A DNA stretch of 64,000 bases from Flavobacterium sp. 270 (GCF_004368785.1 NZ_SODM01000006.1:186001-250000); one strand, 5' to 3'. Positions 50,838 to 60,295 are shown, numbered from the stretch's first letter. Made by a program: numbers and translations. Notes: generated by a model not told the origin, from the sequence alone.

Positions 50838-52802
50838 TTAATCTGTTTCATAACTCCAATGTACTTCTCCTTGGTAAGAACTGCCATTATCTCCGGATTT
50901 TCCGGAAAAGATAATTTTAGTATTATTTGTTCCTTCTAATTGAATTATGGCAGGAATAATAAGATTTCCAAGTCCTCCACCATATAATATGCCGTTTCCA
51001 GCATTTAATCTAGGGAATGTCGATGACTGAGGAAATGGTAATGTTACTTGAATGTAAGCTAAATCATTACTCGTATCTGTATTAGTATCTATTGAAACAC
51101 TAGCACTACAATAAACATTCTTACCTGTTTTTGTGTAATAAATTTTCTCGATAAAAGTATTTCCCGGATTATTTACATTTGTACTATTATCATTGATAAT
51201 TGAATTATAAGAGCCTGAAATTGATAAGTCTTCTGTAGTTGCTAATATATAGTCACCTTGTGCTTTGGCAGGAATTTTAATATTAGCACTGCCACCTATT
51301 GCTATTGGTTGTTCAAATTCTAATATTGTACCATTAGAAGAGGAGTTTTTTTGAGTAAGTTTTATGTTACCTTCATAACTACTAATACCTGCCTCTGAAC
51401 CGCTAGAGGTTCCTAATATTGACCAAAAATCTTTTCTAAGTCTAAAATTTGAATAATCATCGTTATCCACACTAGTTTGAAATTGTACTTCTCTGTCACC
51501 ATCTGAACCATACAATATTCCTGCAAAGTCATAATTTCCAAAATAGGCCTCCGAATTACTATTTAACACTGATTTTAAATCAATTGTATTAACAAAATCT
51601 TTTTTATTTAAGCCTACTACTTTGCCATTATTATCTAAAGCAAGCAGGTAATTTTTTTCAGTATAAATAAACTTTCCCCAAAATCCTGAAGACCAGCTTA
51701 CGCCATAAAGGTTGTTGTCTAAATCAGAATATAAGCCGTTAAAATTTGTGCCAGGTTTATTAAATATAACTTCTGATTCTCCCGAAGGCTTTACTAGTCT
51801 AAAATCTGAGATAAACATTGAAGAATAATTACTGTAAACAATTATATTGCCATCTGTAGTGAAGATTAAATCCTGTGGCCAAATACCTACAGGAGCAGTG
51901 AGTATAACAGAACCATTAGAATTTAAAGCTATTAATTGTTGGTTTGTATAATTTAATGCGTATAGAACGCCATCTTTATAAACTGCTTTAGAAAAATAAG
52001 TAGCCTGTTCAGGTAAATAAAATAAGGTTTTTTCTGTTCCTTCAGATTTATAAATACCGTCAGTGGCTAAAGAATAAATCTCACCTGAATCTCCTAAAGC
52101 GAATGTAGAGCTTGGATGTACAAAACCATTACCATACGGCTGTGTCTCTCCATTATTAATATTAACGGTCTTTGCAGATCCATCGTACTTTAAACAATAT
52201 ATAAGGCCACTTGCAAAATACAGGTATGGATTTCCACCTGAATTTGAAAAGTTTTCAGTAATATTAAAATTCTTGTCAATTTTAGTTATATCATTATTTG
52301 TGACTACTAAATATAAGTTGTCAGAATCATCATAAATGAGCCCAGTTGGTTGTGTTGATAGAATTGTAGAAAATTTAAGATCACCATTTTTATCTAAAAC
52401 ATCAAGTTTATTACCTGATTGAAAAATAATTGCAATATCTCCAGTATTTTTATTATGAGCCGTTCTGCGAGGGAATGACTGCGAAGTAGGCCTTGCTATT
52501 GGTGTGTAAGAAATGGAATTTTTTAGATTAGTAAATTTTAGTCCTGAATCATTAGCTATTGAAGAAGTAATTTCTGCAGTACTTCCAATAATAGTTATAG
52601 GAGAATCTTCTAGACCATTTCCATTTGAATTAAATTTGGACAGAATATTTGGCGTTCCAGATACATTTCCACCACCAAAAGAACTTTTGTCAACTTCTTT
52701 GATGATTTCATCCGCACCTCTTACAAGCACTTTTTCTTCGGATATTGTAATTTCTTCAATGTCCTTAAGAAGTAATTTTTTTTCAATTAAATAATTACTC
52801 AT
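50838..52802 (-). CDS. Phage-tail-fibre-like protein with propeller-like repeats (2)
   Basis: The 654-residue protein shares the N-terminal module of the 49227-50714 protein (MSNYLIEKKLLLKDIEEITI) and then diverges. About residues 95-390 contain repeated units such as LKFSTILSTQPTGLIYDDSD, NLYLVVTNNDITKID and LYALNYTNQQLIALNSNGSV, consistent with an NHL/SMP-30-like propeller. The C-terminal domain (about 540-654, IEKIYYTKTGKNVYCSASV) resembles phage receptor-binding tips. It is transcribed with the downstream fibre gene. Confidence 0.78.
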   Translation of the reverse strand: MSNYLIEKKLLLKDIEEITISEEKVLVRGADEIIKEVDKSSFGGGNVSGTPNILSKFNSNGNGLEDSPITIIGSTAEITSSIANDSGLKFTNLKNSISYTPIARPTSQSFPRRTAHNKNTGDIAIIFQSGNKLDVLDKNGDLKFSTILSTQPTGLIYDDSDNLYLVVTNNDITKIDKNFNITENFSNSGGNPYLYFASGLIYCLKYDGSAKTVNINNGETQPYGNGFVHPSSTFALGDSGEIYSLATDGIYKSEGTEKTLFYLPEQATYFSKAVYKDGVLYALNYTNQQLIALNSNGSVILTAPVGIWPQDLIFTTDGNIIVYSNYSSMFISDFRLVKPSGESEVIFNKPGTNFNGLYSDLDNNLYGVSWSSGFWGKFIYTEKNYLLALDNNGKVVGLNKKDFVNTIDLKSVLNSNSEAYFGNYDFAGILYGSDGDREVQFQTSVDNDDYSNFRLRKDFWSILGTSSGSEAGISSYEGNIKLTQKNSSSNGTILEFEQPIAIGGSANIKIPAKAQGDYILATTEDLSISGSYNSIINDNSTNVNNPGNTFIEKIYYTKTGKNVYCSASVSIDTNTDTSNDLAYIQVTLPFPQSSTFPRLNAGNGILYGGGLGNLIIPAIIQLEGTNNTKIIFSGKSGDNGSSYQGEVHWSYETD

Positions 52803-52820
52803 TATTTTATGTTTTTTATA
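52679..52820. repeat. Direct repeat, copy 2: shared 5' end of the two fibre genes
   Basis: This is the partner of 50589-50734. It includes ATTATTTTATGTTTTTTA just upstream of the start codon, so leader as well as coding sequence is shared. Confidence 0.85.
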
Positions 52821-52975
52821 GTTAATGTTTTATAATCTTATCAGGAGAAAAAGAACATTCTGCCACTGATAATAGATTGTATTTTGTCGATTAAAAAGTT
52901 TTTTTTGACTCTTGAATGTTGATAAAGCAAAAGAAATTCCAACATAGATTTTATTGAAAAAAATAGTTTGATAAC

Positions 52976-53371
52976 TTATTGTATAAAAGTTACCAAACCA
53001 TTCTTAACCTCATCTGATTCTATAAAAGAGCTGTTTTCGTGGTCAAACTGAATAGTGAAATCTGATTCGAAGTCTAGAATTTCAAATTGAGATCCGTCTC
53101 CTGAAATCACGATTCCTAAAGATTTCCTGAGATTCTCTATTTCTTGATCACAAATCAGTTCGCTGTATGGTAAGAACAAATCATAGTTTTTGATCTTTCC
53201 ATGTTTTTTTATGGTAAATGTTAGTTTATAAATTTCTGCATCAAAGAGTTTCGGAAATTCAGTATTATTTACAACAGAAAAAGAATTGGTTAAATCTATT
53301 ACGTTTTTTATTCTTCTGATCTTAAATACTCGTTCTAATAAATAAGGTTCATTTTTAGTTGCTGCTTCCAA
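52976..53371 (-). CDS. Hypothetical protein of the tail island
   Basis: The 131-residue soluble protein starts MEAATKNEPYLLERVFKIRR and is beta-rich, for example AEIYKLTFTIKKHGKIKNYD and FEILDFESDFTIQFDHENSS. I do not recognise it. Its position between the holin and the fibre genes suggests an accessory structural or fibre-associated role. Confidence 0.65.
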   Translation of the reverse strand: MEAATKNEPYLLERVFKIRRIKNVIDLTNSFSVVNNTEFPKLFDAEIYKLTFTIKKHGKIKNYDLFLPYSELICDQEIENLRKSLGIVISGDGSQFEILDFESDFTIQFDHENSSFIESDEVKNGLVTFIQ

Positions 53372-53458
53372 GTTGGTTTGTTAGGTTATACGCTAGAATT
53401 CAGATTCAAAAGAAAAAGGAAGCAGTTTAATCTGGCGGTATTTAATGATAATTATTGT

Positions 53459-53920
53459 TTATAGATGAAATTTAGGGTCTATTGTAGTTAAAAGTTTTTT
53501 GAATAATTGTATTAAGGCATTTCGCATAGACTTTAGTATCAGAGTCATTGCATCAAAATTTTCGACTTCTTTTTTAGTTTTAATTGCAATAATATTGCTG
53601 ATTATTGAAATTCCGTCGCTAACAATAAGTAAATCCATTACAACAGTTACAAACCATTTAAAGTTGTAATTAAGTCCCTTGCTCATTAATGCCAAAGCCG
53701 TTGGTATTAGCAATACGGCTAGCTTAGATACAAATCCTAATGCAAGCTTTTTAAAGCTGAAAGGATTATTTATTACTATGGTTTTGATAATGCCTAAAAA
53801 AGTATCCATTATCATTAAATAAAATAATACTTTAACAATTTCGGCATCCATTTCTAAGTAAATAAAAATTCCATAAAGCAATAGTTTTAGTTCATTTAAA
53901 TATTCGGAGATTTTAGGCAT
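53459..53920 (-). CDS. Phage holin family protein
   Basis: The start at 53920 (MPKISEYLNELKLLLYGIFI) gives 153 residues; the longer reading adds 17 residues without similarity. Three to four membrane segments (about 10-28, 32-52, 62-84 and 92-115) carry the typical holin pattern VLFYLMIMDTFLGIIKTI and ALGFVSKLAVLLIPTALALM. A short charged cytoplasmic tail follows (TKKEVENFDAMTLILKSMRN). It is the likely pore of the lysis cassette with the M15 endolysin. It is separated from the fibre/Hint gene by a strong terminator. Confidence 0.85.
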   Translation of the reverse strand: MPKISEYLNELKLLLYGIFIYLEMDAEIVKVLFYLMIMDTFLGIIKTIVINNPFSFKKLALGFVSKLAVLLIPTALALMSKGLNYNFKWFVTVVMDLLIVSDGISIISNIIAIKTKKEVENFDAMTLILKSMRNALIQLFKKLLTTIDPKFHL

Positions 53921-54141
53921 AATAATTTTTTTAGTGTTGTGGCATTTGCTTCTAGTTATAATCAAAATCAATTATTTCTAATATATTTTCGCTAATATTG
54001 ATGTTCAAACTAAGGTTTCTTAAATAGTTTAAAAAATCTTTCTATTTTATAATGGCATAAACAAAACAAGAAGGGCAGATGCCTAAAGAACAAATCGATA
54101 CAAATAAAAAACGGGTCCATTCAATATAATGATTTTGGCAA

Positions 54142-54175
54142 AAAATCTTTTGGGGTTTATGCCCCAAAAGATTTT
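54142..54175 (-). terminator. Strong terminator after the collar/Hint fibre gene
   Basis: A 14-bp perfect stem (AAAATCTTTTGGGG with CCCCAAAAGATTTT) with a 6-nt loop lies 33 nt past the stop. It divides the island into an upstream baseplate/lysis transcript and a downstream holin/fibre transcript. Confidence 0.88.
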
Positions 54176-54207
54176 ATAAATTGTTATTTTAATTTTTTAT
54201 TGTGCAG

Positions 54208-56751
54208 TTAATGTTGCTCTGCAGGTTTGCTGTTATGTGCAACAATTCCCGAAATAATATAATTATCTACATCTTCAACATCTAAAAGGATTACTTCCAG
54301 CGGTTCTTCTTTAAATAAGATAGATTCTATAGCTTTTATTTTTCCAGTTTTATCAATCAAAAACATATTTAAATCTACATTTTTTGCAGACAACCATTGC
54401 ACATTTTCACCATCTTGAGTAACTAATAAAGGATGTTCTCCCGTAACTTTGATCGTGGTATCGACTGTTTCAATTTGGAAGTAATTTGGCTGTACGCTTG
54501 CTCTTTTGTTTACAACAGTAACCTCAGCTTTAACGCCTTCGCTTAATTTCCCATTCCACAAGAAATAATCTCCAACAGACTCGTCAATTTCATTTGGGAA
54601 TGAAAATCCTTGAAGCTTGTCTCCAATTTCAATATTCTTCAATTTTTTCGATTGTCCCGATACCATCGTTACCAAAGATTCAACATCGAAACATCCATTT
54701 CCGCCGCCACCTCCTGGTGGTACATCTGTAATTTCTGTAACTATTTCAGTAAAATCAGATACATTTCCAGCAACATCTCTAGATCTTAATTTGTAGGAGT
54801 ATACTGTGTCATAGGATAAAAGACTGTCAGAATAAGAGTTTCCAGTAGTTGTAATTTTTGGCACAAAAGTTCCAGCGTTTGAACTTTTCCATAACTCATA
54901 ATAAATATCGCCTTCTCTATTATCTGTTGCACTATTCCATTGAAGATCTATTTGGTTTGCGCTTGCTAAATAACTGGTTAAATTAGTCGGCACTGTAGGT
55001 GCGATTGTATCCGTTATTAATGTTGTTGCGTCTACAATGTTGCTATTTACAGATAAGTTTCCTGCCACATCTCTTGCTACAACATGAAAACTATAAGATG
55101 TTCCAGGGCTTAATCCTGGAACAGTATAAGAATGAATGTATCCTAATGTAATTGGTTCTAAACCAGTTGCGTAAACAATATAATTTGTAACACCACGATT
55201 ATCACTTGATTCGGTCCAGTTTAAAGTTACACTTACATTACCAATACTTGAGGCTGTTAAACTTGGCGTCGTTGGTGCTGTTGTATCTTTAGGTTGTCCT
55301 GTATATACAATAAATTGAACTACTTTGTATGGATTTAGAATTGGGAAAGATTTTCCGCCACCTGTACTACCTGTATTTTCATCTTGGAAATTTCCTGCTG
55401 CCTCACCACCTGAACCATCATTAGAACCACTCTGTACATACGCTCTAAAGCCATGAGTATGAGCAGGTATCTCGTTAATGTCTAATTTTTTACTCATTCG
55501 TCCTCCCTCGGATCCTATATTTTCAAAAGGAAACACTGCGGAGCCATAAATGTCTCTATAATAGCTAAAACCATTACCACCATCTCCATCTAGGGCATCA
55601 CTTTTTTCTTCTGAAGTAAAAGTCTGAACTCCTACAGGCATTCTACCTTTCAACGGAGTATATTCTTCCCAACCATCAGGAATTGGATCTGTTGTCCCCC
55701 AAATCGCAATCATTCCAAGTGGTACAGCTGTTGTTATTGCAGATTTACTTTCTAAATCTGTAATACGTTTAAGTAACGAACTAATTGTTGTATCAGTTTT
55801 AATAACTTGATCGAAATCGCCTAGTGCCAGAATACGACCATATGAAGATGAAGAATTTAAATTATCTATATGATTCAATTGGTCCATATATACTTTTCCT
55901 CCAATATAAGTGTATTCCCAATCAGGACCATAGTTGAATGTAAGACTTGTTTCGGTATTTGTACTGCTATCTACAAAAGCTCTTCCTGAAGGATTTTCCG
56001 GATGCAATAATCCTCTTCTACTTCTAGATCCAAAATTAAATTCGATTGTTCTTACACACGAAGCAAAAGATTCAAGCGTGTCTAGTTTTGATAAATGGTA
56101 TTCTCCTATATTCAAATCTCCTTCCATCGCTTTAAAGCCTTTAAGAGGTAGATAGGATTTCATATCATTCTCAATCGTACCGATATTATTTTCAATGGTA
56201 GTAATATTCCCTTTGATTGTATTTATTTTGGCTTCGACTGCATCAATATTAGATTGAATTTCTTGTAAAATTTCATCAATAGTCTGGATATCTAAAACAG
56301 TTTCAAAAGTTGACAAATCATAATAATAGATAGCCAGATCATCATTACTTTGCGAATATCCAGCGTTATTATAATATTCTTGTGAGCTTATATATGAAGC
56401 TTCATAATCAAAATATGCTGTTTCAGATGTTCCAGTTCCGTATATTAAATTTGTCCCTGTTCTGATCGTTTTTAAGTAACCAGTTGGGGCATTTTTTTGA
56501 ATAGGATATAAAATACCCTCAAGTATTTGTGCTCCTTCAGGATCTTTTTGATCTTTTTCATATTGATGTATAATGGCCCACCCTTTAGTTTCAGTTGATG
56601 CTGGTGCGATAATATAATTTTTATTTGTCTCGATGCTCAGATGGCCTTTTAGAGCTTCGTATAATTCAGACCTGTAGGCTGTTTGAAGTTTTTCTAAAGT
56701 TTCTTGCTCGAGAGGAAAACCTCCTGCATGATTAAAATTTACTTGTTTCAT
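54208..56751 (-). CDS. Tail-collar fibre protein with fibronectin III repeats and C-terminal Hint domain
   Basis: The 847-residue protein has several parts in order. An N-terminal attachment region is followed by coiled coil (about 160-200). The phage tail-collar domain (about 345-500) reads LGMIAIWGTTDPIPDGWEEY, LKGRMPVGVQTF and INEIPAHTHGF, with a His-x-His trimer motif. Two fibronectin type III domains follow (about 505-590 and 595-680), then a Gly-rich hinge. The Hint domain (687-840) ends VAHN followed by SKPAEQH. Fn3 and collar domains fit a trimeric fibre. The Hint domain retains the residues for autoprocessing. It lies after the baseplate genes and has its own terminator. Confidence 0.92.
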   Translation of the reverse strand: MKQVNFNHAGGFPLEQETLEKLQTAYRSELYEALKGHLSIETNKNYIIAPASTETKGWAIIHQYEKDQKDPEGAQILEGILYPIQKNAPTGYLKTIRTGTNLIYGTGTSETAYFDYEASYISSQEYYNNAGYSQSNDDLAIYYYDLSTFETVLDIQTIDEILQEIQSNIDAVEAKINTIKGNITTIENNIGTIENDMKSYLPLKGFKAMEGDLNIGEYHLSKLDTLESFASCVRTIEFNFGSRSRRGLLHPENPSGRAFVDSSTNTETSLTFNYGPDWEYTYIGGKVYMDQLNHIDNLNSSSSYGRILALGDFDQVIKTDTTISSLLKRITDLESKSAITTAVPLGMIAIWGTTDPIPDGWEEYTPLKGRMPVGVQTFTSEEKSDALDGDGGNGFSYYRDIYGSAVFPFENIGSEGGRMSKKLDINEIPAHTHGFRAYVQSGSNDGSGGEAAGNFQDENTGSTGGGKSFPILNPYKVVQFIVYTGQPKDTTAPTTPSLTASSIGNVSVTLNWTESSDNRGVTNYIVYATGLEPITLGYIHSYTVPGLSPGTSYSFHVVARDVAGNLSVNSNIVDATTLITDTIAPTVPTNLTSYLASANQIDLQWNSATDNREGDIYYELWKSSNAGTFVPKITTTGNSYSDSLLSYDTVYSYKLRSRDVAGNVSDFTEIVTEITDVPPGGGGGNGCFDVESLVTMVSGQSKKLKNIEIGDKLQGFSFPNEIDESVGDYFLWNGKLSEGVKAEVTVVNKRASVQPNYFQIETVDTTIKVTGEHPLLVTQDGENVQWLSAKNVDLNMFLIDKTGKIKAIESILFKEEPLEVILLDVEDVDNYIISGIVAHNSKPAEQH
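54232..54693 (-). other. Hint/intein-like domain (residues 687-840 of the fibre)
   Basis: The domain runs from Cys687 (GCFDVESLVTM, block A) through block B with Thr770 and His773 (KVTGEHPLL) to the C-terminal block (LLDVEDVDNYIISGIVAHN) with His839-Asn840 and Ser841 at +1. All residues needed for splicing or cleavage are present. There is no homing-endonuclease insert. The C-extein is only seven residues (SKPAEQH). This is a minimal bacterial intein-like domain. Confidence 0.88.
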
Positions 56752-56803
56752 TTTTATTTATTTAAATGTCTGTTGTTTTATGAGATTATTTTAAGACTTC
56801 TGG

Positions 56804-57406
56804 CTAATAGGAATAACTTTCGTAACTTTTTCCGGCTAGTTTATAGAAGTTAAGCAGGTTGTGGAATTCAATGTTTGCTACTTTTATAGCTGCTGTACTT
56901 GATCCAGATTCGTTGATGACAATTGATCCGTTTTTTATTAAAATTTCAGGTATAAAAATTCTAAAATTGGCATAAGCTAATGTTGTATAATCTTTGCGAT
57001 GTGCCAGATAAACGGGTTTGTTGTTTTTGTTTTGATATTCTTCATTAGTGAATATTTTCAATAACGGAATCATTAAAGTCCCGTCGGGATCATAATATTC
57101 TTTATGCAGATACACATATTGTAAAGTTGGTTTGACAGATTCGTCGATATAAATTAACTGATCTAATCGTTTTTGTTCTATGCTTGCATTTGGGTTGTAA
57201 TTTTTGGTTGGATTGAAAGTTTCATTCAGTATTTTCTCCAAATAAATTACCTGACCAGTATGCTGCATTTTATAAAGAGTATCTTCATAAATGGAACGAA
57301 TGGGTGAGAGTAAAACATTGAGCCAATTCGCATGAGTTTTTTTCCTGAGAATGGGAGGGATGAGCCATAATAATAGCTTTTCCCACTTTAAAGTAGTGTA
57401 TTTCAT
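56804..57406 (-). CDS. Tail protein following the J-like baseplate gene
   Basis: The 200-residue protein contains LLLWLIPPILRKKTHANWLN, SPIRSIYEDTLYKMQHTGQV and IYLEKILNETFNPTKNY, a pattern I recall in Bacteroidota phage genomes next to baseplate genes. The exact role is unknown; it occupies the position of gpI-type proteins in other contractile-tail clusters. It is 15 bp downstream of the J-like gene and upstream of the fibre. Confidence 0.75.
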   Translation of the reverse strand: MKYTTLKWEKLLLWLIPPILRKKTHANWLNVLLSPIRSIYEDTLYKMQHTGQVIYLEKILNETFNPTKNYNPNASIEQKRLDQLIYIDESVKPTLQYVYLHKEYYDPDGTLMIPLLKIFTNEEYQNKNNKPVYLAHRKDYTTLAYANFRIFIPEILIKNGSIVINESGSSTAAIKVANIEFHNLLNFYKLAGKSYESYSY

Positions 57407-57421
57407 TGTTTATATATTAGA

Positions 57422-58465
57422 CTATTGTTTATCTCTGTAAAATGTGTAAGGAATATAATTGACCTCAACTTCCAGAGTATCCATATCAAAATAGCCTGCT
57501 TTTGGAATGAAATATTCTATTTTAGTCACATCAGTAAGCGAGAGATTGGGTTGATCATTTGGATTTGTTGCAGCAGCAGTTTGAACGGTTGCTAAAATTG
57601 GAATTTTAACTCCTTGCGCTTTCTGAACTGCATCAACCAAGAATGTTTTGACAAAAGCACCATTAAACTCAATGTTTTTCAAATGATCTTTAAGAGCGTC
57701 AATTACTGGATATATTTCACTATCTGAGATTAATGAGCCATTTAAAGGGTCGAAGTAGTAACTGTCAAATGTTGTAATCTCATTTTGAGCTGAAATTCTT
57801 GATTGATAATATTCAATATCTTTTGGATTGATATAAATGCTCAAAGGATCGATATAAACATTTAAAGTTAGTTTTAGAATATCTCCCTGATCAGAAGTTA
57901 TGTAAACTTGATTTCCGGCATCTTTAATTTTGGCGATATATTCTTTAAAGGCATAAAGTTCATTAGGAACATCAATTCTTGAGATTTTTTCATCTTTTAC
58001 GGTGGCAACTTTTATAAAAACGACACCAACTTTATTATGAAAATAGTCTGAGAAAATTTCTTCAGGTTTAAGACCTGGTTTGAGCACTGTTTCTAAATCA
58101 ATTTCACTTACAGCGCAATGTTTGATTATTTTAGCATCTTCAATTTCTGATTCCGAAAGGCCTTCAGTGTCAAATTGGTACAAACCGTCTTTCCAGACTA
58201 GCGACATTGCGTTACTGGAATCTGGATCTAAAGGCATTCCGTAATGAAAATTTAAAGCCTGCTCTCTGTACCAGTTCAAAGTGTGAGGTCTCGATATCAA
58301 AGCATTTTTTTCTACTATTTTTTCGTGAATCCAAATAGCAGTCGCAACAATATTGATCCAAAGTTTCCAAATGGCAGTCTTTGAATCTGTTAAGCCTCCT
58401 AAGGAAGGTTGTTTCTCTTTTTCAAGCAGAATTTCATTCTGTATTTCAGCAATTGTACGTGCCAT
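57422..58465 (-). CDS. Baseplate J-like protein
   Basis: The 347-residue protein begins MARTIAEIQNEILLEKEKQP and has early helices with the YREQALNFHYGMPLDPDSSN motif. A beta-rich region (VGVVFIKVATVKDEKISRID) and the later segment KLTLNVYIDPLSIYINP followed by IDALKDHLKNIEFNGAFVKT are the usual organisation of J/gp6-like wedge proteins. It builds the rim of a tail baseplate. It is tightly linked to the downstream tail protein. Confidence 0.78.
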   Translation of the reverse strand: MARTIAEIQNEILLEKEKQPSLGGLTDSKTAIWKLWINIVATAIWIHEKIVEKNALISRPHTLNWYREQALNFHYGMPLDPDSSNAMSLVWKDGLYQFDTEGLSESEIEDAKIIKHCAVSEIDLETVLKPGLKPEEIFSDYFHNKVGVVFIKVATVKDEKISRIDVPNELYAFKEYIAKIKDAGNQVYITSDQGDILKLTLNVYIDPLSIYINPKDIEYYQSRISAQNEITTFDSYYFDPLNGSLISDSEIYPVIDALKDHLKNIEFNGAFVKTFLVDAVQKAQGVKIPILATVQTAAATNPNDQPNLSLTDVTKIEYFIPKAGYFDMDTLEVEVNYIPYTFYRDKQ

Positions 58466-58657
58466 ATTTTAATTTTTTAATATAGTTTAGCCTGTAAGAC
58501 ATGTGTAATATGCTTATAGATAATTGTTTATGTTTTTTATGGATACTACTAAGATGTAGTTTTTAGAAATTTTTAAAAGAGCAGTTTTTAAATATAGAAT
58601 TCCTGTCTCTTAACTGTTAAGGCTGGTGTTTCGAGTAATTTTAGTAAGAGGTTTTTA

Positions 58658-58993
58658 TTAATAAATAATAAAATCATCTTCAATAATCATATAATCAATT
58701 CCAGAGAAAGTGTCCAATAAATATTCCTCTTCTTCAGTAAGTGCAGTTGCAGGTTTTAGATTTCTGGAATTGTAATATTCGACAATATCCTTTTTAAAGG
58801 CTTCTCGACCAATTTTTAAATCCTGATATACAGAAATATCTTCAGTAATGTTAAACTTATCATTGTCTTCTAAAAGGTCGAATACCTTTTCTATACTGCC
58901 ATATTCTTGCAAAGAAATATCAAGAATATTTTGATTGTCTTGTGGTTTAATAGCTCCCATCGATTTTAATGTTTTGTAAATCGTTGACATCAA
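58658..58993 (-). CDS. Tail protein X / LysM-like small baseplate protein
   Basis: The 111-residue protein has the conserved pattern QNILDISLQEYGSIEKVFDL, LLEDNDKFNITEDISVYQDL and AFKKDIVEYYNSRNLKPATA, resembling the LysM-like hub proteins (gpX class) of Bacteroidota tails. It overlaps the upstream gp25-like gene by 47 bp, indicating translational coupling. The following 192 bases (58466-58657) contain nothing recognisable. Confidence 0.72.
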   Translation of the reverse strand: MMSTIYKTLKSMGAIKPQDNQNILDISLQEYGSIEKVFDLLEDNDKFNITEDISVYQDLKIGREAFKKDIVEYYNSRNLKPATALTEEEEYLLDTFSGIDYMIIEDDFIIY

Positions 58994-59249
58994 GTGTTTT
59001 TACATAAAAGTTGTCATACGATAATTGTTTATCTATTTCGTTTTCTAATCTTAGCCTGGACGTCGCATCCGGGCTGTTAATGTATTTTTTAATTCCTACT
59101 CCAAGTATTGGAAACTCTTTATAGCTCCCTTTTTGACTTAGCAGTAAATGTTCAATATTTTGTTGATCTGCTTCTTTCAGTGCAAAATCTCCATTTCCGG
59201 CAAAATCCTGTACAATTAACAAGTCTTCATCTAGGACAAAATCTTTCAT
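58947..59249 (-). CDS. gp25/W-like baseplate wedge protein
   Basis: The 100-residue protein contains GSYKEFPILGVGIKKYINSP and LRLENEIDKQLSYDNFYVKT, the pattern of the gp25/W family (FPxxGvGl..y followed by an Arg/Glu helix and a beta strand). The N-terminal FVLDEDLLIVQDFAGNGDFA is also typical of Bacteroidota versions. It connects tube and wedge in contractile tails. No tube or sheath gene is encoded in the window. Confidence 0.8.
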   Translation of the reverse strand: MKDFVLDEDLLIVQDFAGNGDFALKEADQQNIEHLLLSQKGSYKEFPILGVGIKKYINSPDATSRLRLENEIDKQLSYDNFYVKTLDVNDLQNIKIDGSY

Positions 59250-59483
59250 ATATTGTTATTATTTATTGTATTTGTTAGTAAATTTTGGTTTTAATTATTC
59301 ACTGGATTTGCGCGCTGTACCCAAAGAATTTTGTTTTATTTGATACTGTAAAATTAAGCTATGCTTTCTCCTTTACCAAGATTTTGAGGAGGAGTAATCT
59401 GTAGTTTCAGTAAATTGATTTTTTATTTTAAACTACTGAAAAACAATGACTTGTTGTGATTTTGGGTTTTTTATATAAGGTTT
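59250..59483. other. Gene-free leader upstream of the gp25-like gene
   Basis: There are 234 bases between the 110-residue gene and the gp25-like gene. A short minus-strand frame at about 59354-59428 reads KLQITPPQNLGKGESIA before a stop and has no start codon; it may be a remnant. Loosely related GTAGTTTCAGTA / AAACTACTGAAA segments occur here and near 61027. No clear promoter box was found. Confidence 0.3.
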
Positions 59484-59816
59484 TTAGACACTAGGAATAA
59501 CCAATTCGACAATAAACTTAAAAATGGTTTTTATAATGTTATTTTTAAGAGTATTCAATCTGATTTTTGAGATTCCGGTGGTTTGCAAAGCTTGTAAAAC
59601 GACCAAATCCAACTGACTTTTTAAAAGCCATTCCAGTTCTTCTTCTGTAAGAGCAGCGTTGGAGAAAAGCAAAATCCAGCGCTCGAGTTTTTCCTTAGAA
59701 GTTTCAAAAAAAGTGTCTAAGTCTTTTTCTAATTCAGGTTTTACATCTTTATAATTATTAGTTATAATAGTTTTTAATTTGCTTTTTAACTCTTTCAATA
59801 ATTGATCGCTGTCCAT
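59484..59816 (-). CDS. Small helical protein of the lysis cassette
   Basis: The 110-residue protein is charged and helical (LLKELKSKLKTIITNNYKDV, LDTFFETSKEKLERWILLFS) and ends with a hydrophobic segment (TIFKFIVELVIPSV) that may be amphipathic or membrane-associated. It is 7 bp after the lipoprotein gene in the same transcript. The family is not recognised. Confidence 0.7.
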   Translation of the reverse strand: MDSDQLLKELKSKLKTIITNNYKDVKPELEKDLDTFFETSKEKLERWILLFSNAALTEEELEWLLKSQLDLVVLQALQTTGISKIRLNTLKNNIIKTIFKFIVELVIPSV

Positions 59817-59823
59817 GGTTTTT

Positions 59824-60294
59824 TTATTTATTAAAGTTGATTAAATCTAAAAGTGCATCTTTTGATTCTGTGTCTTTTTTAATTTCATATTGAATAAGCA
59901 AATCCAAAGCATCTGTAATCTGTTTTTTTGATTCTCCCAAAAATGTTGGAGACAAAGTTGTTTTGGTTTCCCAGCGTTTAAAGAATCCCGACAACGAGTT
60001 TTTTTCTTTATCACTTAGAATTTTCCACATTGCAAAAGTGATTTCGTTATTGGGTTTGTTTTTTTCATATTCAACCAATTTTTCGACATTCAGCAATAAA
60101 ACTTCAACTTCTTTTTTGTTAGAAACGTAAGGTGTTGAAGCTTTATCTATCAAATTGATTGTTTCTATTTTTATCTCCGTTGTTTTTTGATAAGAATATT
60201 GATCGAATAAGGCTGTTCTAGTCGAGGTGCATGAAGTAATTGAGAGAGAAATTACAATTAAAAATGGGAGAAGTTTTGATTTTACGTATTTCAT
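59824..60294 (-). CDS. Lipoprotein of the lysis cassette
   Basis: The 156-residue protein has a lipoprotein signal (MKYVKSKLLPFLIVISLSIT, lipobox ITSC with Cys22). The mature part is helical and charged. It is encoded 1 bp after the endolysin, a position compatible with a spanin-like or Rz1-like outer-membrane component of Gram-negative phage lysis; this is inference from position and lipidation only. No partner spanin with an inner-membrane helix is obvious. Confidence 0.78.
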   Translation of the reverse strand: MKYVKSKLLPFLIVISLSITSCTSTRTALFDQYSYQKTTEIKIETINLIDKASTPYVSNKKEVEVLLLNVEKLVEYEKNKPNNEITFAMWKILSDKEKNSLSGFFKRWETKTTLSPTFLGESKKQITDALDLLIQYEIKKDTESKDALLDLINFNK

Positions 60295-60295
60295 T

